The position numbers were made by a program, and so were the translations under genes. Below are positions 56,488 to 64,000 of a stretch of DNA of 64,000 nucleotides, piece after piece. Position 1 is the stretch's first letter, and every line of letters begins with the position of its first letter. The stretch comes from Lucinisca nassula (Eukaryota > Mollusca > Bivalvia > Lucinida > Lucinidae): positions 13,468,725 through 13,532,724 of the forward strand of contig OY757014.1 of assembly GCA_963580285.1 (NCBI GenBank), read 5' to 3'. Below the pieces are notes generated by a model. It was not told the DNA's origin. It saw only the letters and a list, made by a program, of their open reading frames with translations, and made no database searches.

Positions 56488-56768
56488 ATGTTTGTTTGCT
56501 TGAGATTTAATGTTCCCATCAACACTATTTAGGTCATTTTGGTGACATTGCTTCCAATTTTGTGGGACTTTTACCTGGTATTGAGATGTAAGGACATCTG
56601 AATCCCTACTGCCCAATGACACTAATAGGGTTTATATGCATGTATCACTTTGCCTGGGCAGGATTAGACCTTCTAAGGGGTTGACCAGTACTCATGTGTG
56701 GTCGGGTTCAGCCCTGCGTGGAAGCATCATGCAGGCCAATCTAATTCTCCAAGCCCCGATGGGCGGGA
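56488..56768 (-). mobile_element. SINE-like family T copy
   Basis: From TGTTTGTTTGCTTGAGATTT to CTCCAAGCCCCGATGGGCGGG, diverged from the other copies. Confidence 0.82.
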
Positions 56769-56929
56769 ACCAAAGAATGTAAATAAAGTTGATGATGATT
56801 ATTATTATTATAAGATATATTTTGTCTGGCCGGGAATAGGTTCTTTCCTTTAATCCATTAGGCCTATTTTATTGTTTATATATATATATTTTTTTTTTTA
56901 ATTTTTTTTTTAAGGAAAATTCTTGAAGC

Positions 56930-57035
56930 AAATAGTGCAGGCCCTGATCAGATGCTGTATTCTATGGCATCTGATCTGGGCCTGCACTATTTGCAAAGGG
57001 GTTGCCATTAGGGGGTTCCCACATACATTGGGTTA
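56930..57035 (-). mobile_element. Hairpin MITE family B-like fragment
   Basis: AGCAAATAGTGCAGGCCCTG and its inverse GGCCTGCACTATTTGC surround GATGCTGTATTCTATGGCATC. Confidence 0.65.
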
Positions 57036-57049
57036 AATGAGGCAAAGTA

Positions 57050-57370
57050 CATGTACATCCAGATAATAAAAGCATCTCATGATTCAGAGGTCTTGGGTTT
57101 GATTCCAGGCTTCTGCAGTCTTAACCCTTCTCTTGCTGAATATTCAATTTAGCCACACCCATTTCTGACTTTGAACCAATCAGATTACTTGATGCAATTT
57201 ATTCCAACAAATTCATAAACTAAATGTCAAACAGTGTAGACCCTGATCAGATGGCTTCTTCAGAAGCCATCTGATCTGGATCTACACTGATTGCAAAGAT
57301 AGGGGTTGTTGTGAACAGCAGGGTAAGAGTTAAAATGAGGTCCCATCTCCATATGACATAAATTGTTGGT
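57050..57370 (+). mobile_element. tRNA-derived SINE split by a family A MITE
   Basis: TCTTGGGTTTGATTCCAGGC (B box) and CTTCTGCAGTC lie on the left, AAATGAGGTCCCATCTCCATATGAC on the right. Both parts match the SINE at 33481, where GAGTCTTTAAACTGAGG shows the unoccupied TTAA. Confidence 0.78.
57125..57329 (-). mobile_element. TTAA-hairpin MITE family A, 205 bp, inside a SINE
   Basis: TTAA at 57121-57124 and 57330-57333. It has the full family structure in reverse orientation, with a near-perfect central palindrome (GATGGCTTCTTCAGAAGCCATC). Confidence 0.92.
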
Positions 57371-57384
57371 GGGATGTAACTCAG

Positions 57385-57605
57385 ATAAACAAATAAACAT
57401 CCAGATAAGAGTAGCCTCTCATAGAGAGGTACCGGGTTCGATCCCCACGAGCGGCAAGTGTTGTTTTCTTGAGCAAGAGACTTTATCCACATTGTTTAGT
57501 ACTGGTTTCTACCCAGGAAAAGAGGGCCACATGGAAGATAGTACTAGTTTACTAAATGTGTTACCCTCTATAAATAAGGTCGATTATTATTATTATCATT
57601 ATTAT
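57385..57605 (+). mobile_element. tRNA-derived SINE with a conserved central domain
   Basis: The head ends in GGTACCGGGTTCGATCCCCA (B box). It is followed by TTCTTGAGCAAGAGACTTTA, which resembles the widely conserved SINE central (Deu/Meta-type) domain. It ends in ATT repeats (57583-57607). The superfamily name is from memory. Confidence 0.68.
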
Positions 57606-57657
57606 TAGAATTGCATGCAGCCTCCTAGAGTAAAAAGATATTTTTTTCATTTTTCAG

Positions 57658-57709
57658 ACGTATGGGCAAAATCTTGAAGATACTTCTACCAGCATGGATA
57701 TCACCTGAG
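57658..57709 (+). CDS. ABCD3: ABCD3 exon 4
   Basis: The acceptor TTTCATTTTTCAG ends at 57657 and the donor GTAAAA starts at 57710. One base completes the Arg codon from exon 3, then RMGKILKILLPAWISPE. This aligns with the ABCD3 segment (RLIQILKIMVP-like) before the first transmembrane helix. The exon ends in phase 0. Basic and hydrophobic residues in this region are part of peroxisomal targeting in characterised ABCD3 proteins (family knowledge). Confidence 0.87.
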
Positions 57710-57723
57710 GTAAAAACATAAGA

Positions 57724-57929
57724 CAGTAAAATTCCTATACTAAGACCACCTTTGGAACTGTTCAAAAGTGGTCTTTATGACCACTTTTGAACAGTCGCAA
57801 AGGCGGTCCCTGACCAGAGGACATTGTGGCCAGAAAACCCGAAGAAAAAATTACTGCAGCTTTCTAAATAAGCTTTTTGAAGTAAAATTGGTCTTAATTT
57901 TAGGTGGTCTTAATAGCAGAATTACACTG
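57724..57929. mobile_element. MITE family E, uninterrupted
   Basis: The ends CAGTAAAATTCCTATACTAA and the inverse of CAGTGTAATTCTGCTATTAA enclose inverted AAGACCACCT blocks. This copy is the empty-site reference for the insertion at 33147-33351. Confidence 0.78.
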
Positions 57930-58192
57930 TACAGTGGACGAACACCAATTTTTCTAATCTACCAGGTGTTTTTGAAGTCATCTGATGGTCCCAAGTTTAT
58001 TGCAAAAATATTACCGATTTTTCTAATTTCGATTTTTGCGAAAAATTCAATTTTTAAATCAGATGTGTCGTCCTGAACAATGAAACTCCAATCAAAATCC
58101 CCTGCTAAATTTGAATTTCCAAACAGCCTATCAAGATCTAGCATGATGATCATGTTTTCTTTGTGTGGCAAGTTCTATTACACTCCCGAGTG

Positions 58193-58492
58193 TTTGTTTG
58201 TTTGATTTGAGGTTTAACCTCCCCGTCAACACTGTAAAGGTCATTTTGGAGACGTTGCTTCCAATTTTGTGGGACTTTTACCCGACGTTGAGATGAAATG
58301 ACATCTCAAGCCCTGTCGCCCAATGAAACCAATAGGGTTTATAAGCATGGACGGTCCGACTCGCACTGCTTTGCCTGGGCAGGCTTAGATCCTCTAAACG
58401 GTTTACCAGTACTCGTGTGCGGATTGGATTTAGCTCTGCGTGGAATTATTGCGCAGCCCATATATTTCTTCAAGCCCCGATGGATGGTGGCC
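58193..58492 (-). mobile_element. SINE-like family T copy, nearly complete
   Basis: From TTTGTTTGTTTGATTTGAGG to TTCAAGCCCCGATGGATGGTGG. One of the best preserved copies. Confidence 0.87.
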
Positions 58493-58578
58493 ATACAGTC
58501 CCGAGTGACTTCATGGGTTTATTTGCAGAAGATAATTGACACCAGATTAACGGTCACACTATTAGATGATGATCTTAA

Positions 58579-59087
58579 CCCTTTTTATACCAAATGGAAT
58601 ATTCCTCCTTATATATAGCATGAGTTCATTTCAAAATTTAGAGTTGTCAGGTTGTGTTTTCATCAAAATTTATTTGGAAAATGGCTGAACTTTCTGCAAA
58701 TAGTGTAGGCCCTGATCAGACGCCGCGTTCTGCGGCGTCTGATCTGGGCCTGCACTGTTTGCCAGATATATGGGCTGCATGATGCTTCCACGCAGAGCTG
58801 AATCGGCCCGCACACTAGTACTGGTAAACTGCTTAGAGGATCTAAGCCTGTCCAGGAACCACGGTGCGAGGCGGACCGTCCATGCTAATAAACCCTATTG
58901 GTTTCATTGGGCGACAGGGCTTGAGATGTCATTTCATCTCGATGTCGGGTAAAAGTCCCACAAAATTGGAAGCAACGTCTCCAAAATGACTTTTACAGTT
59001 TTGATGGGGACGTTAAACCTCAAATCAAACAAACAAACAAAACTGTTTGCCGGGGTACCCGTTTAGGGGTTTCCAGTCTGAAATGGG
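58579..59087 (+). mobile_element. TTAA-hairpin MITE family B, split by a family T copy
   Basis: TTAA at 58575 and 59088. The body matches 32587-32806, with the hairpin GACGCCGCGTTCTGCGGCGTC at about 58719-58739. The SINE-like insertion lies at 58764-59041. Confidence 0.88.
58764..59041 (+). mobile_element. SINE-like family T copy with 10-bp target duplication
   Basis: ACTGTTTGCC flanks it on both sides (58754-58763, 59042-59051). It ends in AACCTCAAATC followed by AAAC repeats. The duplication and the A/C-rich tail show retroposition in plus orientation. Confidence 0.92.
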
Positions 59088-59412
59088 TTAATTGAGGTCA
59101 TCTGCAATGATCATCTGATTTGATGTTCTCAATTGTTTTAATTATGGGGCATTAATGAACCATAACCATGTAGTGGTTACAGCAGAAATAACAATTCTGA
59201 TAAAACTGAAAGTAGACAAATTTCCTAAACATTTATGGATGTTTTGTAAAGTGGCTGTGTGGGCAAAAAGCGAAATGCATTGTATTCCCTTTCAGATCTG
59301 CTTCAGGCAGTTTATTGCAGATTGATACAGCTGTCAAAGTTTGTGAAATCAGCTCCGCATTTTGCATGGTTAAATAATTCATCAGTAAAATGGTTTGTTT
59401 CTTAACATTTAA

Positions 59413-59952
59413 AGGTGCATTATTGAGCTACCGGGTCTCAAAATTTTTTTCTGGTTTTTATCTTCAATGCATACTCCTTTGTCATGTGTACACTTTTGGA
59501 GCCAAATACAGCTTCAGAACTTTGTGAAAATGGTCTTTTTCATTCGTGTTTACCCTTCGCACTGAACATGTATTCGGAATTTCTGTTCTAAAAATAAATC
59601 TGTCACTTTATACATACATGGCGACAGTATCGTCTCTGAGTGTCGTTACTTATGGGATGGTATTCAGCGTCATATTTTTTTCCGATTCAGGCATGGCCTA
59701 AGCAGACAAGGTCAAAAATGAACATCGCATAATGTCATATATGGGGATTCTATTTTTGTCATGAACTAAAAATAGATCTAACTAGTGTTCGAAACCTAGT
59801 TGGGGAATCCCTCTCAAACTCATTTACCTGTCATCATAATTGTTCGCATTTTTGCATAAAATGCATTCATTTGTATTGTTTTAAAGAAAAATACCGGCTA
59901 TATGTATTTTATTTTTGTAAGCATTTTTTCCAGATAGCTCAATAATGCACCT
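59413..59952. mobile_element. 540-bp TTAA-flanked TIR element
   Basis: The perfect inverted ends AGGTGCATTATTGAGCTA and TAGCTCAATAATGCACCT are flanked by TTAA (59409-59412 and 59953-59956). No coding frame is supported. The TTAA target fits piggyBac or Kolobok groups. The termini differ from the other TTAA families here. Confidence 0.87.
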
Positions 59953-59956
59953 TTAA

Positions 59957-60490
59957 CTTTATTTTCGTTATTGTTGATAGATATAATAAAAATGTAAGAT
60001 CAAGTTTTCATTTATTTTCTGCTTATGCCTGTCAAGCATAAAACACGAAAAGATCAACCTTCAAGCGGCTCATTTTCTTTAACGTTTGGGCAGGTGTTCC
60101 ATTCGTGATCGAAGTCCAAGCTGAAGTTACAAAAAATGGTCATACAATGATATTGAATGAAAACATCCCAATATATCTGAAAACTACCAACTTTAAAAAT
60201 TTGAACAAACAATATTTTGAAGGGATTCCTGCGGCCCAAGGCACTTCGATTTATCGAGGCTTGTGTAATAAAAAGGCTGTATTTTTGTACAATTACACCC
60301 CAACCATTATTATATTACAATTTTGGATATAACATGGTTTAATTTTTAAACAAAAATCCCAAAGATATTTAGATTTTATAGAAAAATGACTATAAATGGT
60401 CTTTTTATATAGTCTATCTGGATTTGTTTGGATATAACACAATTGTTTAATAGCATGGTTCTTGCTTTGATGCCCAACAATAGTTTTATA
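59957..60490. other. Intron 4 sequence without a gene
   Basis: No exon was found. The right part (60325-60460) is related to the AGAAAAATGACCAT hairpin repeat at 35585. Confidence 0.5.
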
Positions 60491-60494
60491 AAGT

Positions 60495-60870
60495 GGTTAG
60501 AGTGTATAATCATGTTAACGAGTCCATGTAATGAACACCCCTCAAAACCCCACTTTATATAGAGAAAACTGGGGTTTATGGGGATAAACATTTTTCTTAT
60601 TTCTTTACAGTGTTGACGGGGACGTTAAACCACAAATCAATCAAAAATTAAAAAAATCTACTTTAAGACATACGTTGTTTGTAATTATTAGAACCACATC
60701 AATGAGGCGATGCTAATGAGCGCCAAAAACTTACGTTTGGAGTATTAATAAGAAAAATTTCACAAATTTCCGTCAGAAAAATAACCATTTTGGTTTTGTG
60801 AAAGAATGCACTATCGCACACAGATGTGTTATCGTAATGTAATGAATTTTCAAATGAGCCTGTGTATGAC
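60495..60870. repeat. Hairpin family D copy with a SINE tail fragment inside
   Basis: GAGTCCATGTAATGAACACC and GGTTCTAACG-like parts match 62905-63190. At 60608-60655 a piece GTGTTGACGGGGACGTTAAA with an AATC tail (the 3' end of family T) interrupts it. Confidence 0.7.
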
Positions 60871-61368
60871 AAAATATACAGGACAATGAAGACTGATCAG
60901 CCTGCTCATCTCTGCAGTTTGACCAGATCCTTCACTGTAGCATGAGTCTTGTACAGCCTCTGGGCTTTCAAAAGACCAGGCCCGAGGTCTTAAAACTTTT
61001 ATCATGCCCAACTGACTTGAGTATGAAGTTTGTTCTGCTGATTAATTTTAAAATGCCAACAATAGTTGGCATTTTAAAATTAATGAGCAGGACAAATTAA
61101 CATTCTCTGTTGATTTGAGTAGGAAAATTGTCTTATTTGTATTTCAAAATTATGAGTAAAATCAAGTGTGTTGAGCATCAAAAAAGTTTTATAACCTCAG
61201 AATTATCCAAATTCTATGCCAAAACAGGTAAAGTTGGTACAGAACCATTGTTTCTGCTGGCACCGTATAGCAACATGGAGTGAGAGGTATCTCTCTACAA
61301 TGTCTGATTGCTGTTGTTATAGATGCATTTAATTAAACACTTGTTATAGGTAATTTGATTTCTTCTAG

Positions 61369-61457
61369 GTCTGGTACCTGTTTGTTGTGGCTGCAGCCTT
61401 GGTGGCAAGAACCTATGCTGATGTCTGGATGATCCAGAATGGAACCTCCATTGAAAG
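61369..61457 (+). CDS. ABCD3: ABCD3 exon 5 (first transmembrane segment)
   Basis: The acceptor TTGATTTCTTCTAG ends at 61368 and the donor GTTAGG starts at 61458. In phase 0 it encodes VWYLFVVAAAL, then VARTYADVWMIQNGTSIE, ending two bases into a codon. The RTYxDVWMIQNGT motif is strongly diagnostic of ABCD3 and separates it from ABCD1/2/4 by eye. The hydrophobic stretch is the first transmembrane helix of the half-transporter in the peroxisomal membrane. The GTTAGG donor is weaker than the others but still GT. Confidence 0.93.
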
Positions 61458-61516
61458 GTTAGGCAAAGAAACAGTCATGAATGTGAACATATACACCTCT
61501 ATTGAAAAACTCTGAT

Positions 61517-61965
61517 TATAGTCCCACTTTGAAAAAGTAGGGCTATACTGGATTGCCATGTCCTTCCATGATTCCATGATTCTGTCATTCCATGATTCTG
61601 TGATTCCGTCATTACATGTATTTCAGTGACAGCAAAATTAAAATGCATTTTGCTTAATAATTTGTATGTTTAATGTCCTATTTCAGTGAAACTTATACTA
61701 CACTTATATGTAAGTAAGGTGTATTGGCAGAATAGTGGCCAAGGGCACATAACTCGTGTAGTTATGGGTCCTTGGTAGATTTTCAAGTTTTGCCATTCTT
61801 GAAAATTTTTGTAACAGATTTGTCAGGAACTGTGAAAGCTAGAAAGCTGAAATTTTGTATAAACATGGACAATGACTGGGTGTATCGTTAAGTTCCATGG
61901 TAGGTTTTCCAAAAATTAAAGTGCATTCAGCTTAATTAATTTTATGTTTGTTGTCCTACTTTAGG
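61517..61965 (+). mobile_element. HINE-like fragment related to the 44238 element
   Basis: The 5' hairpin TATAGTCCCACTTTGAAAAAG / GTAGGGCTATA is followed by GGATTGCCATGTCC and a TTCCATGATTC-type short repeat. The 3' end is unclear. Confidence 0.6.
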
Positions 61966-62722
61966 GCATGTAGATTTTTGTTCATTACACTGAGACTGAA
62001 CAAAATCTTTACTCGTCCTCCAAAATGTTTACTTGTCATGGGGAGCCAACGAGTGCAATTTTCCAGCCTTGTAATATGAAGAACAAATTTGTCAGTGTGC
62101 ACAAATATGGGCCAGCACATGACAACCTACAACAAGACCCGTGCGACCAGCAGTGACTCAAATCAACTTGCCCACCCATCCACTATGACAAGACCTTTTG
62201 CTTATGTCTCTTTGCATAGATATTAGCCTATGGTAGGTACATGCGATCAGCGAAGACTGATCAGACTTCGCGAATGTGCAGGCTGATCCAAGTCTTCGCT
62301 TGTCACTCAAGACTTCTTGTAGATTTTGTCATGCGCTGGCTCATATGTAATATTAAAATAAAAGAAGAAAAGAAGCAAACAGACAAAATATATATATATA
62401 TATACATGTACATATGCATAGAAAACATATGGATGTGTTGTCAGTGCTGGCACCTTACGCACCGTCTTCCAGTCAGTGTTTGTCAGTATCTAACTTTGCA
62501 TTTTAGATTCTTTCGGTGCTGGCAAATTGGTGAAGTGCAATAAATATATATCTAAAATGCTTTACATAAAACCTTGTATTTATTTTTGTTAGAAGAACAC
62601 CAAAGAACACACAAAATATTTATAGTCTAGATATAAAAAATGTAAAAAAATCTTAACCTGAAAAATGCCATTCAAAGAGCTTAGAAAGATAACATTATGT
62701 CATCATGCTTTCTCTATTCCAG

Positions 62723-62792
62723 TGCCATTATTGGGAGGAACATGGAGCTGTTTAAGAAACATTTCTTCAAATTTATCTATGCCATGCCCATT
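62723..62792 (+). CDS. ABCD3: ABCD3 exon 6
   Basis: The acceptor TTTCTCTATTCCAG ends at 62722 and the donor GTAAGT starts at 62793. One base completes a Ser codon, then AIIGRNMELFKKHFFKFI and YAMPI follow. This matches the ABCD3 stretch between transmembrane segments 1 and 2 (IIGRSRKDFKR-like, then AMPL). It ends in phase 0. The last 18 exon bases and the donor are repeated immediately downstream (62806-62836), giving a second possible donor at 62824. Later exons (remaining transmembrane helices, Walker A/B domain) lie outside the window. Confidence 0.93.
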
Positions 62793-62836
62793 GTAAGTAC
62801 AAGTTATCTATGCCATGCCCATTGTAAGTACAAGTT
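62775..62836 (+). repeat. 31-bp tandem duplication across the exon 6 donor
   Basis: Units 62775-62805 and 62806-62836 are identical and each contains CATTGTAAGTACAAG. Use of the second GT would add 31 bases and shift the frame. Confidence 0.95.
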
Positions 62837-62854
62837 GACTCTATAGAGATTAAC

Positions 62855-63355
62855 CCATTGCATGTGGGAAACTCCTAAAGGGTTACCTTAGCAAACAATA
62901 AACATCACATGAACAAGTCCGTGAAATGAAGACCCCACTTAACCCCACTTTGTATAGGGAAACTGGGGTTAAGAGGGGTATTCATTATTTTTCTAATTTC
63001 TGCTCCCAGACATAGGTTGTGGGTACTCGTTTGAACCGCCTCATTGAGGCGGTTCTAACGAGCACACACAACCTATGGTTTGAGCATTTATAGGAAAAAT
63101 ACCAAGGATTTTCGTCAGAAAAGTAGCCATTTTGGAGATGTGAGAAATGCACTATGCCGTACGGGTGTGTAATCGTAATGAAGGCCCAGCTCAGACGCCG
63201 CAGAATGTGTTGTCTGATCACGCCCTGCACTATTGGCTTACAGAATTTTCTGTAAAAAATAGAATAAAAACGAAAATGTAGGCCTACTGGCCCTTTTATG
63301 ACAAATGGACTTGTCCAACATATAGCAATGGAAGAGTCCACTAGTATATAACGGG
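62855..63355. mobile_element. MITE family B-like copy interrupted by hairpin family D
   Basis: It is bounded by TTAACCCATTGCATGTGGGA (left) and ATATAACGGGTTAA (right). The B core GCCCAGCTCAGACGCCGCAG is at about 63184. Between about 62905 and 63180 lies a family D copy with the best hairpin of that family (AACCGCCTCATTGAGGCGGTT at about 63033-63053). Confidence 0.72.
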
Positions 63356-64000
63356 TTAAAAGTGAGCTTGAATATGAACTACTTACTGGAATATTTTTCA
63401 ATTTCTTTACATCCAGTAGAAATGGAGATAAACTGTGCCCACAGGTGTATCTTTAGGGCATTTGAGGTAGCACTGTGTCTATCTGCATTTGTTGTGTGTG
63501 CTAACAGTGGCTGTTTTAGCATGAAATCTTGTTGTATTCAAGAAATAAGTATGAGTAACGTTATTGCATAGCCAATGATGAACATTGTTTAAATTGGCAA
63601 TCACAGCATCTGCAGATGCAGGGCCTGACAAATCCAAAAATTTTCCACTTGCCCACCGGGCAAGTAAAATATTTTTGCATTTGCCCAGCTCAAAATCCTA
63701 TTTGCCCAGGATTTTGGAAGTCAAAGTGGATTTGGATGGGGGGTGTGGGGGTGACAATGGTGACGATGATGACGACCGACATTTATAAATATAATCCAAG
63801 GTTTCTGTCAAGTTTCAAGCACAACCACTTTCCATTAGGATCTAGTTATTTCATGTTTGTGTTTCTTTCTCTTTGGGGTCTCTGATGGGAGCTCAGGGTT
63901 AATTGTAACGATTCCTGATCATTGCATTCACTTCTATTTATTTCCCTGTATGCGGTAATACGGTAGAAAATACTGTTGTTGTCACAGTCAATAACGGTAC
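63356..64000. other. Intron 6 sequence, no exon recognised
   Basis: No ABCD3 continuation was found. A segment with GGGCCTGACAAATCC and CTTGCCCACCGGGCAAGT (63620-63670) resembles text inside the TIR element at 13064. At 63820-63940 is an inverted relative of the repeat at 39765-39900. Confidence 0.5.

Noticed and set aside
63362..63571. Next ABCD3 exon
   Set aside because: A possible acceptor (TTTACATCCAG) is present near 63417, but the following translation does not resemble the ABCD3 segment expected after AMPI and has no matching phase and donor.

Overview
This is eukaryotic, intron-rich, AT-rich DNA, almost certainly from a lophotrochozoan and most likely a bivalve mollusc. The evidence is a CR1/L2-like LINE with an N-terminal 2A-type motif, tRNA-derived SINEs of molluscan (RUDI/V-SINE-like) style ending in a CGTTAAACC-type tail, and pearl/HINE-like elements (5' hairpin, TCCG/TCTG microsatellite, long tandem array). 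No prokaryotic gene, operon or CRISPR array is present. A 200-base N gap lies at 10410-10609.

One host gene is recognised: the 5' part of ABCD3 (PMP70, a peroxisomal half-size ABC transporter) on the + strand. Six coding exons keep phase: 12369-12472, 32515-32551, 56186-56235, 57658-57709, 61369-61457 and 62723-62792. They give about 134 codons (N-terminal and first transmembrane region), and the rest of the gene lies beyond the right edge. A second, nearly identical first exon sits at 6066-6169 in a block (6061-10409) homologous to 12364-27362. The two blocks differ mainly by whole transposon insertions and flank the N gap, so they may be a real tandem duplication or two haplotypes placed side by side by the assembler.

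Layout. 1-6060: upstream flank holding a minus-strand LINE split by a plus-strand LINE. 6061-10409: block copy 1 with a 2.24-kb TIR element. 10610-12363: AT-palindrome satellite, SINE and CA repeat in front of exon 1. 12364-27362: block copy 2 carrying a 1.8-kb TIR element, a 6.3-kb MULE-like element with a decayed Ulp1-like protease gene, and a nearly full-length 5.1-kb LINE. 27363-40776: intron 1 end, exon 2 and intron 2, dense in small hairpin MITEs (especially TTAA-flanked ones), SINE-like copies and another LINE relic. 40777-55853: one MITE containing a 14.85-kb insertion, itself a nest of tandem-repeat elements. 55854-64000: exons 3-6 among more MITEs and SINEs.

The protein-coding genes do not act together as a pathway. 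The window is one housekeeping gene whose introns are inflated by layered mobile elements. The most unusual items are the nested tandem-repeat giant, the TIR element with a Ulp1-like gene, the hairpin core shared by several MITE families, and natural filled/empty-site pairs that fix several element ends to the base. All alignments were made by eye.
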